Shown here piece by piece: positions 15,352 through 24,574 of a DNA stretch of 64,000 bases. Made by a program: the position numbers and the translations under genes. The stretch's first letter is position 1; every line of letters begins with the position of its first letter. The notes under the pieces are model-generated. The model was not told where the DNA came from, did not search any database, and was given only the letters and a program-made list of their open reading frames with translations. The DNA lies in assembly GCF_030144325.1 (NCBI RefSeq), contig NZ_CP126307.1, positions 1,860,001 through 1,924,000 of the forward strand, in the 5' to 3' direction. The stretch is from Bosea vestrisii. GTDB taxonomy: Bacteria; Pseudomonadota; Alphaproteobacteria; Rhizobiales; Beijerinckiaceae.

Positions 15352-16209
15352 ATGACTCGCTACCCGATGTTCAACCCGCAGCTGCTGCAGAGCTTCGTCG
15401 CGGTCTGTGACAGCATGAGTTTCACCCGCGCGGCCGAGCGGGTCTCCCTGTCGCAATCGACCGTCAGCCAGCAGGTCAAGCGGCTCGAGGAGATGCTCGG
15501 CAAGCCACTGTTCGAGCGCAACCCGCACCAGGTTCAACTGACCGAGGAAGGCGGCCGGCTGCTGAGCTATGCCCGGCGTATCCTCGCCCTGAATGAGGAG
15601 GCGCATGACGCGCTGACCGGCTTCTGGCGCGACGGCGTGTTGCGGCTCGGCATGCCCGAGGATTTCACCGTGCCCACTGCCGGCTTGCTGGCGCAGTTCA
15701 GCCTGGCGGAGCCGCATCTGCGGCTCGACGTCACCAGCGGCCTCAGCGCCGACCTCTACGGCGCCTATGAGCGCGAGGAGTTGGACCTCGTCCTGGTCAA
15801 GCAGCGCCGCCGCCAGCCGCCGCGGGCTGCCCGGCCCGAGCCGCTGCTCTGGCTCGACAGCCTGGCCCAACCCGCCATCGAGCGCGCGCCGGTGCCGCTG
15901 GCGGTGTTCCCATTGAACGGGCTCTACCGCGAGGAGTTGTGCGGAGCGCTGGACAAGCTCGGCATTCGCTGGCGCGTCAGCTACAGCAGCACGAGTCTCG
16001 CCGCGTTGACGGCAGCCTCGGCCGCCGGGCTCGGCCTGACCTTGCTGCCCGCGGGCTGCCGGCAGCAAGGCCACCGCGTGCTGGGATCAGTGGAAGGCCT
16101 GCCGGAGGTGAGCGGCTTCGAACTGGCGCTCTATTACCGCGATACCGCCTCGGCTGCCGCGACTGCCCTGGCTGAGAGGCTGGCCGCCTTCTGCGGGCTG
16201 GAGCCTTAG
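15352..16209 (+). CDS. LysR-family transcriptional regulator, 285 aa
   Basis: The N-terminal helix-turn-helix is textbook (LLQSFVAVCDSMSFTRAAERVSLSQSTVSQQVKRLEEMLGKPLFER). The effector domain follows from about residue 95 (VLRLGMPEDFTVPTAGLLAQF) and is rather short. It lies upstream of, and in the same direction as, an exported amidohydrolase gene; a symmetric site between them (16252-16276) is its likely target. The ligand is unknown. It is the first clearly chromosomal gene to the right of the integrase. Confidence 0.88.
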   Translation: MTRYPMFNPQLLQSFVAVCDSMSFTRAAERVSLSQSTVSQQVKRLEEMLGKPLFERNPHQVQLTEEGGRLLSYARRILALNEEAHDALTGFWRDGVLRLGMPEDFTVPTAGLLAQFSLAEPHLRLDVTSGLSADLYGAYEREELDLVLVKQRRRQPPRAARPEPLLWLDSLAQPAIERAPVPLAVFPLNGLYREELCGALDKLGIRWRVSYSSTSLAALTAASAAGLGLTLLPAGCRQQGHRVLGSVEGLPEVSGFELALYYRDTASAAATALAERLAAFCGLEP

Positions 16210-16251
16210 GACGATATCTGCGGCGGACATTGGCTATCGGGCTGAACACAT

Positions 16252-16276
16252 TGATCATTGCTGAATCGAATGATCA
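16252..16276. promoter_or_regulatory. Palindromic operator TGATCATT-N9-AATGATCA
   Basis: Eight-base perfect arms around nine bases, about 80 bases upstream of the amidohydrolase start and 43 bases after the LysR gene. The geometry fits a LysR-type site. Confidence 0.55.
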
Positions 16277-16358
16277 TCATGGGCAAACATCGCTGCCAAC
16301 GCTCGCGGCCATCCCGTAGATCAGAGCCACAAGCTCACATCCAGATCGGGGAAACGAC

Positions 16359-17753
16359 ATGGACAGCGCGCAGCAGCAGAGCCGCAGGGGTTTTCTCATG
16401 CAGACGGGGCAGCTCACCACCAGCGCCGCGATCATCGGCCTGTCCGGTGGCAGCGCTCAGGCGGCGCCGGGCAAGACCGCGAAGGACGCCGGCAAGACCG
16501 GTGTCACCACGCTGACCGACCGCCACTATTATCTCGGAAACGTCCGGCTGGAAGACGGCTTCGACTATGACGGCGAGACCGTGGTCGGCACCCGAACCGG
16601 GCTCTACACGCTGGAGATCAAGGACGGAAAGGTCGCCGCTTTGCATCCCGCCGGCGCGCCCTTACCCGCTACGCTGCCGCGCTACGACGCCGACGGCCAG
16701 CTCGCCCTGCCGGCGATGCGCGACATGCACATCCACCTCGACAAGACCTTCTATGGCGGCCCCTGGCAGGCGCCGCGTCCGCGCCAGGGCAAGACGATCA
16801 TGGACATGATCGCGCTCGAGGAGAAGCTGATCCCCACGCTGCTGCCGACCTCGCAGGAGCGCGCCGAAGGCCTGATCACCCTGCTGCAGTCGAAGGGCAC
16901 CACGACCGCCCGCAGCCATTGCAACATCGATCCGGTCAGCGGGCTGAAGAGCCTTGAGCACCTGCTTCGCGCGCTCGAAAATCACCGCGACGACTTCGCT
17001 TGCGAAATCGTCGCCTTCCCGCAGCACGGCCTGCTGCACTCCAAGGTCGACGGGCTGATGCGCGAAGCCATGAAGATGGGCGTGCAGCATGTCGGCGGGC
17101 TCGACCCGACCAATGTCGACAAGGCGATGGAGAAATCGCTCGACGCTATGTTCCAGATCGCGCTCGACACCGGCAAGGGCGTCGACATCCACCTGCACGA
17201 GACCGGCCCGGTCGGCGCCGCCGCAATCACCTACATGATCGACACGGTCGAGAAGAACCCGGCGCTGCGCGGCAAGGTGACGATCAGCCACGGCTTTGCC
17301 CTGGCGACGATGGCGCCGGGCCTCCAGGCCGAGACGATCGCGCGCCTCTCGGCCCAGAAGATCACGATCGCTTCGACCGTGCCGCTCGGCGCCCTGACGA
17401 TGCCGCTGCCGCAACTGCAGGAGAAGGGCGTCTTCGTGATGACCGGGACCGACAGCGTGATCGATCACTGGTCGCCCTTCGGCAGCGGCGACATGCTGGA
17501 GCGGTCCTATTTCTACGCGCAGGTCTACCGGAATTCCGACGAGTTCCGCCTGTCGCGCTCGCTCGCCATCGCCACCGGCGGTATCCTGCCGCTCGACGAC
17601 GAGGGCAAGCGGGTCTGGCCGAAGGCCGGCAGCGATGCCGGCTTCACATTGGTGGGGGCCAGTTGCTCCGCCGAGGCAGTCGCGCGTCTGCCGGCGCGCA
17701 GCGCCACCTTCCATCAGGGCCGCATGGTCTACGGCAGCGTCGGCAAGGCCTAG
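16359..17753 (+). CDS. Tat-exported amidohydrolase (cytosine-deaminase-like), 464 aa
   Basis: A twin-arginine signal (SRRGFL, then a hydrophobic stretch ending AQA at about residue 35) predicts export of a folded, metal-bound enzyme. The amidohydrolase features follow: MRDMHIHLDKTF (metal His-x-His), DIHLHETG (His), ISHGFAL (His) and MTGTDSVIDHWSPFGSGDM (Asp), in the order of the cytosine deaminase/atrazine-type branch. The substrate is unknown: a cyclic amide, amidine or nucleobase is likely. The upstream LysR protein probably controls it. GGGGAAACGAC precedes the ATG. Confidence 0.85.
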   Translation: MDSAQQQSRRGFLMQTGQLTTSAAIIGLSGGSAQAAPGKTAKDAGKTGVTTLTDRHYYLGNVRLEDGFDYDGETVVGTRTGLYTLEIKDGKVAALHPAGAPLPATLPRYDADGQLALPAMRDMHIHLDKTFYGGPWQAPRPRQGKTIMDMIALEEKLIPTLLPTSQERAEGLITLLQSKGTTTARSHCNIDPVSGLKSLEHLLRALENHRDDFACEIVAFPQHGLLHSKVDGLMREAMKMGVQHVGGLDPTNVDKAMEKSLDAMFQIALDTGKGVDIHLHETGPVGAAAITYMIDTVEKNPALRGKVTISHGFALATMAPGLQAETIARLSAQKITIASTVPLGALTMPLPQLQEKGVFVMTGTDSVIDHWSPFGSGDMLERSYFYAQVYRNSDEFRLSRSLAIATGGILPLDDEGKRVWPKAGSDAGFTLVGASCSAEAVARLPARSATFHQGRMVYGSVGKA

Positions 17754-17973
17754 GAACGATAGCTCTCAGGGGCTGAAGCACAGAGCGGAGGCTCCCTCAG
17801 CCTCCGATCGCCTTTTCCGGCATTCCGAAATCTCCCTTGCGGGGCCGCCTATCGACATTGCGCCACCCCGAAAAGCGCTCAGCCGCTCGCAACGCGATAA
17901 TTGGACAGGATAGCGCGCACCGCGCTATTTCCACCAGAGTCCGCGACCGGCCAGCAGGGATCGAGATTTCGCA

Positions 17974-20900
17974 ATGGAAGTCGTGATCCTGGGCTTCGCC
18001 CTCTTCGGATTCCTGTTCGTCGCCGTTCCCTGGGCCGCCTTCGCCGCCCTGTCGCGTAGCAATGCCGCGCTCGCCATCGCCGCGCGGCAGGGGGCGGAGA
18101 TCGACGCCCTACGTACCGATCTGAGCATCTTGCGGGCGCAGATTGCCGCTGGCGCTGTCGTCGCGGCGCGCCCCGAGGACACCGAGGAACCGGTGGAAGC
18201 ACCCGCCGCCATCGAGCTACCACTCACCATCGTCGCGGAAACCCCCGAGACGCAGCCTGCCGACCTCGCCGCCGCGCGCGAGGAGGCACCGGAGATCGAT
18301 CCCGTCGCGACGCGCGCCGTCGAGGACGCAACCACGCAGACAGTGCGTGAGGAAGCGCCCACTCCGATCGAGGTGCTCGCCGCGAGCGCCGCAGCGCCCG
18401 AGCCGGATCTGGACGTCCAGCGCAGCGAGCTTCCGCCGGAAGCCGAGCCTCTCGCCGCGCCTGCGCCACGGCGCGATTTCGAGGAGGCGATCGGCTCGCG
18501 TTGGGCGGTCTGGATCGGTGGCGTCGCGCTCGCACTCGGCGGGCTTTTCCTGGTTCGCTACTCGATCGAAGCCGGCCTGTTCGGCCCGGGCGTCCGGCTG
18601 CTGCTCGGCGCCGCCTTCGCGCTCGCTGCAGCCGGCGCGAGCGAATATCTGCGCCGGCGCGAACTGCCGCTCGCGATCACCTCCGGCTCCGGCCCGCTCG
18701 CCAGCCTCGGCCATGCCAGCATTCCCGGCGTGCTGGCGGGCGTCGCCGTGCTCAGTGGCTTCGGTGTGATCTTCGCCGCCCATGCCGTCTACGGCTTCAT
18801 TGGGCCGGGCACCGCCTTCGCCCTGATGGGTCTGCTCGGCCTGGCGGCGCTCTCTGCTTCGTTGCTGCACGGCCCGGCGCTCGGCCTGTTTGGCCTGCTC
18901 GGCTCCTATGCGACACCCTTCCTGGTCGCCAGCACCGCGCCGAACTTCGTCGCGCTCGCGCTCTTCATCACCTTCGTCACCGCTGTCGCCTTCCTGCTGC
19001 ACCAGCGCCGGCCCAGCCGCGTCGTCACACTCGGCGCCGTCGCTGGCCATGGCGCCTGGACGCTGCTGATCGCCTTCGCCGGCGGCAATGTGAGTTGGGC
19101 CGCCTGGCTTGCCGCCTCCGGCTCGGTTCTCGCGCTCGGCCTGCTCAGGGAATGGCCGGCCTTGCGCGGACGTGTCCAGCCCGATGGCGGCTGGCGGATC
19201 GCTGGCTTCGAACTGACCAGCCTGATCGCCATCGGCGTGCCGCTCGTCCTCTCCGGCATCCTCTGGACCAGCCATGGCGGACCCGCGCCGCTGCACGCCG
19301 CCATCATCGTCACGGTGGCGGTCGCCGTTGCCGGCGCGGTCCGGCACCGCGACCTGGCGCCGCTGGCGCTGCTCGCCGGCGCGGCGGCGGCCGGCATGGT
19401 GCTGCTCTGGCCCACCCATGACGGCCCCTTCGGCCTGTCACTGAGGCTGCCGCTCGACCTCATGCGCCTCAGCTTCGCGCCCGACGCCGGCCCGGGGCTG
19501 CGTTGGACCGCCGGTCTCTTTGCGCTGCTCCTTGCTCTTCCGCCATTCTTCGCTCTGCTGACGCGGCAAGGGACAGGCGCTGGCGGCGTCCTGGCGCGCG
19601 GCTGCCTCGCCTTCGCCTCGGCGCTCGCGCCGGTCTGCCTTTGCTGGCGACGGCACTGCGCAGCAACGGCTTCGAGCGCTCGACCGGCTTTGCCGTACTG
19701 GCCCTAGCGCTGACGATCGCGCTCTTTGCCGCTTCGGAGTTACTCCTGCCGGTCGAGCGCCGCAACACCAAGACGCGCGCCAATCCGCTCGCCTTCATCG
19801 GCTCCGCCGCCTATGCCGCCGCCGGTGCGATCGCGCTCGGCCTCGCCATTGCCTTCGCCCTGCGCGAGACCTGGCTGGTGGTCGGCTTCGCGGTTTCGGC
19901 CGCCGGTGTCGCCTTCCTGTCCGCCCTGCGTCCGATTCCGCTGCTGCGCAGCATGTCGGCGGCGCTCGCCACTGCCGCACTGGCGCGGCTCATCTGGAAC
20001 CCGATCGTCAGCGATGTCGGCTCCTGGCCCATCCTCAACTGGCTGATCCCGGCCTATGCCCTGCCGGCGCTCTGCTTCGCCATTGGCGCGCTGGCCCTGC
20101 GCGAAAGGCAGGATCGCCCGCGCCTGGTCCATGAGGCGCTCGCCGCCTTCTTCTTCGCCGCCTTCGTCTTGCTGGAAGTCCGGCAGGCCTTCGCCGGTCC
20201 GGATCTCGTGCCGACCGCCGATCTGGTCCGCCTGCACTATCTCGGCCCGCGCAACCGCCTGTTCGAGGAAGTCTTCTGCCATGTCATGGCGCTCGGGCTG
20301 CTCGGCGCAGGCTTCGTCCTGCTTGCCCGCCGGCTCGGCGGACGGGTCTTCGGCATCTCCGCCGATCTCGCCGCGATCGCGCTGATTCTCGTCGGCATCG
20401 GCGGGCTCGGCGCCGTGCTCAACCCGGTCTTCGACGGCACATCGGTGCTCGGCTGGCCGGTATTCAACCGGCTGCTCTGGTATGTCGTCGTCGGCGGCCT
20501 GCTCGGGCTGCTCGGTTACTGGCTCGGACGAGACGGCCGCTCGCGCCTGGGCGACACGCTCAACGCTTGCGCTGCGGTGCTGGTCTCGCTCGGTGCGATA
20601 TTGATCGTCCGGCATGCCTTCTCCGGCCCGGTCCTGGCGCCGATGGACGGCAGGACCGCCGGCTTTGCCGAGGTGGTGACGGTCACGCTGCTGCTGCTGG
20701 CGCTCACGGCGGCGGCGCGGATCTGGCGCGAGCTCTCGCCCGGCCGCGTAACCGGCTTTGCCCTGCGCGCGCTCGCCATGATCGCGATCGGCTGGACGGT
20801 GATCGCGCTCGGCATCGGCCGCAATCCGCTGTTCGATCACAGCGGTGTCGAGGGGCCGGTCATCTTCAACCGCATCCTCTGGGGTTACGGCGCGGCGGTC

Positions 20901-21737
20901 ACAGGCTTCGCCGGAGCGGCCTGGTGGCTGCGCGAAATCACGCCCGCGATCAGCGTCGCCTTCCGGCGCACGGCCCTGGCCGGGTCGGCGCTTTGCGCCT
21001 TCCTCCTGCTACGCCATGGCTTCCACGGGCCGTTGCTGGCCTCCGACGTCCCGGTCACCCTCGCCGAAGCGGGTTTCTATGCCGCCTTCGGCTTCATCGC
21101 CGCCATCATCGTCATGATCACCGGCTCGGTCCGCCTGCCCCGTCGCTCGGTGCCGGTCGGCCCCGATTGGGCAGCGATCATCTCCTGCGGCCTGTTCGCG
21201 CTCCTGCCCGGCCTCATCGCCAATCCGCTGGTGACGCAGCAGCCGCTCGCCGGCCCGCTCCTGCTCGACAACGCCGCGATCGGCTATCTCCTACCGGCAC
21301 TGCTCACCTTCGCGGCGGCGCGCTGGGCCAAGGAATACCTCACCGGCGCCGGGGCGCGGCGCATCTTCGGTATCACCGCCATCATCGGCGGGCTGGCCCA
21401 TCTGCTGATCGAGGTCCGGCGTGGCTTCGTCGGCCGCGATCTCCTGATCGATGCCGGCAGCGCCAGCGAGCTCTATGCCTATTCGGCAGCGCTCCTGCTC
21501 TATGGCGTGGCGCTGCTCGCGCTCGGCTTCCGGTTGCAGTCGAAGGATCTGCGCCTCGCATCGCTCGGCGTCGTGACGATCGCGATCTGCAAGGCTTTCC
21601 TGATCGACATGTCCGGGCTGGAAGGCCTGCTAAGGGCCTTGTCCTTCATCGGACTCGGCGCCAGCCTCGTCGCCATCGGCCTCGCCTATCAGAAGCTGCT
21701 GCTGCGGGAAGCGTCACGGCCCGGCAAAGCGCATTGA
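17974..21737 (+). pseudogene. DUF2339 large multi-pass membrane protein, frameshifted
   Basis: The first frame (17974 to about 19635) encodes an N-terminal helix and coiled part, a long Ala/Pro/Glu-rich linker (residues about 50-170), the diagnostic FEEAIGSRWAVWIGGVALALGGLFLVRYSIEAGLFGPGVRLLLG segment in pieces, and many membrane helices. After a one-base loss near 19631-19641 the protein continues in the next frame (...LATALRSNGFERSTGFAVLAL...) to 21737. Joined, it would be about 1,254 residues with some thirty membrane helices, normal for DUF2339. The function is unknown, with envelope roles suggested for the family. The break may be a sequencing artefact. Confidence 0.8.
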
Positions 21738-21742
21738 AAAAA

Positions 21743-21766
21743 CCTCCCGCGTCGATGCGCGGGAGG
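21743..21766 (-). terminator. Terminator between convergent DUF2339 and PsiF-like genes
   Basis: Nine-base arms CCTCCCGCG and CGCGGGAGG with a six-base loop; a run of six A precedes it, giving a T tract for leftward transcription. It starts six bases after the DUF2339 stop and may act in both directions. Confidence 0.7.
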
Positions 21767-21822
21767 CTCGATGATCGCTGGCGGAAGCGCTCCCGGTGAA
21801 CCGGCGCGCTCCGTTTGTCGTC

Positions 21823-22278
21823 TCAGCCCTTGAGCCTCGTATTGCACTGGCTCCAGTAGCCGCCGCCCTTCTCGATCCACTTCAATTCGCCATTGGCGTT
21901 GGCCGCCTTGTTGGCATTGTACTGGTCGACGCAGGTCTTGAGACGCGCCTTGCCGGCGGTTTCATCGGAGTACTTCGGCGCAACGGCCCGCGGGAAGACC
22001 GCTGCCTTGGCCTTGCCGGCGGGCTTGGCCGGCGTGGTCGCGGCCGGCGTTGCCGCCGGAGCATCCGTCACAGCTGCCGCGGCATCGTTTTCGGAGGCGT
22101 CGTCATCAGCGCAGTTGGCCTTGCGGAAATCGTTCCACTTCTGGCCCTTCAGCGTGTTCGCCTTCTTGGCGTCCTGATACTTGGTGCTGCACTCTTTCAT
22201 GGTCAGGGCCGAGGCCGGCGCAGCGGCTAGTCCTGCGGTCATCAGAGCGAGGGCGGTGGAGAACAGAAGCGTCTTCAT
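21823..22278 (-). CDS. Secreted PsiF-like repeat protein, 151 aa
   Basis: A Sec signal peptide (residues 1-24, cleavage after ASA) is followed by a PsiF-type repeat (MKECSTKYQDAKKANTLKGQKWNDFRKANC) with two cysteines. A low-complexity Ala/Pro/Thr linker comes next, then a second, diverged repeat (CVDQYNANKAANANGELKW...WSQCNTRL). PsiF proteins are small periplasmic phosphate-starvation proteins of unknown function. GGGAGA precedes ATG 22278. It is divergent from a lipoprotein gene across a palindrome at 22306-22323. Confidence 0.75.
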   Translation of the reverse strand: MKTLLFSTALALMTAGLAAAPASALTMKECSTKYQDAKKANTLKGQKWNDFRKANCADDDASENDAAAAVTDAPAATPAATTPAKPAGKAKAAVFPRAVAPKYSDETAGKARLKTCVDQYNANKAANANGELKWIEKGGGYWSQCNTRLKG

Positions 22279-22305
22279 GAGCAGTCTCCCTGGGGCGGTG
22301 AGTCG

Positions 22306-22323
22306 AACTCGCCGAGGCGAGTT
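22306..22323. promoter_or_regulatory. Palindrome AACTCGCC-GA-GGCGAGTT in a divergent promoter region
   Basis: Eight-base perfect arms with a two-base centre lie between the PsiF-like gene and the glycine-zipper gene. A shared operator is the likely meaning. Confidence 0.45.
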
Positions 22324-22414
22324 TAACCAACGATGTGAAGCTCTGCCATCGCCTTGCGGCAACTTCTGGGCTGCTCGGGCGTTTACAGCCCCGGTCAACA
22401 TAAAGGATCAGATC

Positions 22415-22621
22415 ATGAAGACTTTCATCTTCGCCGGGCTCGCCATCATGGCTTCGGGCCTGGCCGCCTGCAGCACGGTCGAGCAACGGGTCGGCGGCGC
22501 TGCGGTCGGCGCGGGCACCGGGGCGGTCGTTGCCGGGCCAGTCGGCGCCGTGGTCGGCGGGGCCGCCGGCGCGGTCACCGCTCCGACGGTGGTTCGCACC
22601 ACGCGCCGGGCGACGCGGTAA
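22415..22621 (+). CDS. Glycine-zipper lipoprotein, 68 aa
   Basis: A lipoprotein signal with lipobox LAAC (Cys at about residue 18) is followed by a glycine zipper (GGAAVGAGTGAVVAGPVGAVVGGAAGAV), as in Pcp/SlyB/YMGG-type outer-membrane lipoproteins, and a basic tail. AAGGA lies eight bases before ATG 22415. Probably anchored in the outer membrane, contributing to envelope integrity. Confidence 0.75.
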   Translation: MKTFIFAGLAIMASGLAACSTVEQRVGGAAVGAGTGAVVAGPVGAVVGGAAGAVTAPTVVRTTRRATR

Positions 22622-22650
22622 TTCGAAATCCGGCTTTCTTGCGCAGCGGC

Positions 22651-22675
22651 GGAACCACGCCGCTGCTCCGTCGTT
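22651..22675 (+). promoter_or_regulatory. EcfG promoter for the DUF883-like gene
   Basis: GGAAC (22651-22655), 16 bases, CGTT (22672-22675), about 50 bases before ATG 22727. Perfect consensus. Confidence 0.75.
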
Positions 22676-22726
22676 TCGACCATGAGCTTTCGAGCCAAGA
22701 AACTTTCCAGCTCATGGAGTCGACGG

Positions 22727-23365
22727 ATGGACAACGACAAGCGCCTGCCACCGGACGTGCCCAATACGGATGACATGCGAGACGAGATCGATCGCGCGAC
22801 CGGCAGCGTTGCGGCGCGCGCCGCGGATCTCGCCAACCGCACGGCGGAGACCGTCAAGGACGGTTACGGACGCGCCAAGGAGAAGCTCGCCGAGCTCGAC
22901 CCTGGCGACACGCTGCGCGAGGCCGGGCGGCATGCCCGCGATACCGGTGAGGCTGCGGCAGAGACGGTAGGCCGTCATCCCCTGGCAGCCTTTGCCATCG
23001 GCGCAGTCAGCGTTGGGCTCGTCGCCTGGGCCTTCACCGGTCGCCGCTCGAGCTGGCAACCGGATACGAGCGGCTGGAACCGCGTGCTGCGCGACTATAG
23101 TGACGATGCCATCCGCGCCGGCCGCAACCTTCTCGGCAGCGGCCGCGAGCAGCTCGACAACAGCCGGGACTATGTCGCCCGCGGACAGGACTATCTCGAC
23201 ATGGGCCGCGACTATGCGCGTGAAGGCGGAAAGATGCTGATGCGCCGCAGCGAACGCGAGCCGCTCGCCGCCGTGGTCGGCGTCGGCCTGGCCCTCTATG
23301 TCATCGGCTCGCTGCTACGCGGCGAAAGCCAGCCGGAGCCCGCGCCGCGCCGCACCAAGCGCTAA
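22727..23365 (+). CDS. DUF883/YqjD-like stress membrane protein, 212 aa
   Basis: ATG 22727 (GGAG upstream) is preferred over the frame opening at 22682, which lies only seven bases past the EcfG -10 box. A long amphipathic helix (GSVAARAADLANRTAETVKDGYGRAKEKLAEL) leads to a first membrane helix (HPLAAFAIGAVSVGLVAWAF, about residues 83-103). After a Tyr/Arg/Asp-rich region with repeated DY motifs comes a second membrane helix (PLAAVVGVGLALYVIGSLL). The layout duplicates the YqjD anchor. The EcfG promoter places it in the general stress regulon with the homologue at 5968. Confidence 0.75.
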   Translation: MDNDKRLPPDVPNTDDMRDEIDRATGSVAARAADLANRTAETVKDGYGRAKEKLAELDPGDTLREAGRHARDTGEAAAETVGRHPLAAFAIGAVSVGLVAWAFTGRRSSWQPDTSGWNRVLRDYSDDAIRAGRNLLGSGREQLDNSRDYVARGQDYLDMGRDYAREGGKMLMRRSEREPLAAVVGVGLALYVIGSLLRGESQPEPAPRRTKR

Positions 23366-23381
23366 GTCCTATTGAGCGAAA

Positions 23382-23660
23382 TCAGCCCGACCGGCGCGAG
23401 GCCTTCTCCGCCTGGCGGGCTGCCTGCTTCTCGGCATCGCCAGCGCGGACCAGGCTCGTGATCGCGAGCGGCGGCTTGCCCGACCGCTCAGCGATGACGC
23501 GATCTTGTTCCAGGATGGCATCTCGCGCCGGTTCATCGCCGTCGATCCCACCCAGCAATTCGGTGGGAACGCGGCGATTGGAGCTGCGCGAGCCATCCTC
23601 GTAGAACACATCGAACAGGACGTAGGCGGCGTCCAGCGGCTTCGACTTCTTGCGGGCCAT
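23382..23660 (-). CDS. Hypothetical protein, 92 aa
   Basis: ATG 23660 with AAGGAT upstream. The N-terminal half is beta-rich (AAYVLFDVFYEDGSRSSNRRVPTELLGGIDGDEPA) and the C-terminal half helical and Lys/Arg/Ala-rich. Small conserved proteins of this kind are found across Hyphomicrobiales without a known role. It lies between the stress gene and the inositol locus with no sign of co-transcription. Confidence 0.65.
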   Translation of the reverse strand: MARKKSKPLDAAYVLFDVFYEDGSRSSNRRVPTELLGGIDGDEPARDAILEQDRVIAERSGKPPLAITSLVRAGDAEKQAARQAEKASRRSG

Positions 23661-23818
23661 GATCGATCCTTGTCGGTTGGGCGACCCCTCCGGCAGCAAC
23701 GCACAGGGCGGGCCGAGGGATCGCGAGCCGCCCAGAGGCGGCAGAATGCTGTGAGCGCGAGGTAACTCCCTCGCGCAGACAAGGCAAGCCGCAACGGCGC
23801 TCCTCTCCGTCGTAAGGC

Positions 23819-24574
23819 CTATTTCAGGCTGATCGTTTCGACGATCTCGGAGTCGAGCACGAGATCGTCGCTCGCTCCCATCAGCCAGAGCCGATCCGCG
23901 GTAAAGCGCAGGGTCGGCCGGTCCCACCAGCGATCCAGGATGGCGGCGAGCACTGCCGCCTCAGCCGCATCGAGATCCTCGCTGAGGTTCCAGATGCCGA
24001 CGACATAGAGATCGCTGGTCGGCCTCCCGAGCGCCCGCTGCATCAGGTGCAGGGCGTTCTGCCCGTCGCGACGCTCCGGATAGAGCCTGAGATAGAGCCG
24101 GCCGCGATTGACATTGCCGGAGAACAGGCCGCGCAGCTCCATCTCAACCGGGCCGAGGCGCGACAGGGCGTCCCGCGCAGCCTGGTTGATCGTCGGCGGC
24201 GCACCGACCGAGAGTGAGCCACACACCGTCGCGTGCAGCTTCGCCTGCCGCCGTGCGACGATGTCCCAGGCGATTTTGCTCGCAAACGGAGCGTCACGCA
24301 GCGCCTGTTCGAGTTCCCGGTAGGCGGGCGCTTCCTGCAAGCCGAGCGTCGGCACCACCAGCGAGTAGATCGACGGATGCCGGCCGTTCTCGTAATGCGT
24401 CCCGTCCTTGCGCGCGATCGCCTTTGGGTGATGCGGGTCGATCAGCGGCAGATGCGCCAGCCGGTAGCCATCGTCGAGCGCCATGCCAGCGCCGGCGACC
24501 AACGCCGTCCGGCTGCGGAGATAGGCGAGCTCATCGTCGCCGATCAGCTCGGCCTGCATCGTCGTGGTCGTCAC
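23819..24574 (-). CDS. Unknown protein coupled to iolB, 251 aa
   Basis: GTG 24574 overlaps the iolB stop (GTGA), so it is probably the last gene of the inositol operon; an in-frame ATG at 24589 is an alternative. One H-x-T motif (KLHATVCGSL) and a C-terminal strand pattern (LRFTADRLWLMGASDD) faintly recall 2H phosphoesterases (2'-5' RNA-ligase-like). The expected second H-x-T is replaced by LYLRLYP, so activity of that type is uncertain. A conserved opening (DDGYRLAHLPLIDPHHPKAI) is unusual. A role in inositol or inositol-phosphate use is inferred from position only. Confidence 0.65.
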   Translation of the reverse strand: MTTTTMQAELIGDDELAYLRSRTALVAGAGMALDDGYRLAHLPLIDPHHPKAIARKDGTHYENGRHPSIYSLVVPTLGLQEAPAYRELEQALRDAPFASKIAWDIVARRQAKLHATVCGSLSVGAPPTINQAARDALSRLGPVEMELRGLFSGNVNRGRLYLRLYPERRDGQNALHLMQRALGRPTSDLYVVGIWNLSEDLDAAEAAVLAAILDRWWDRPTLRFTADRLWLMGASDDLVLDSEIVETISLK

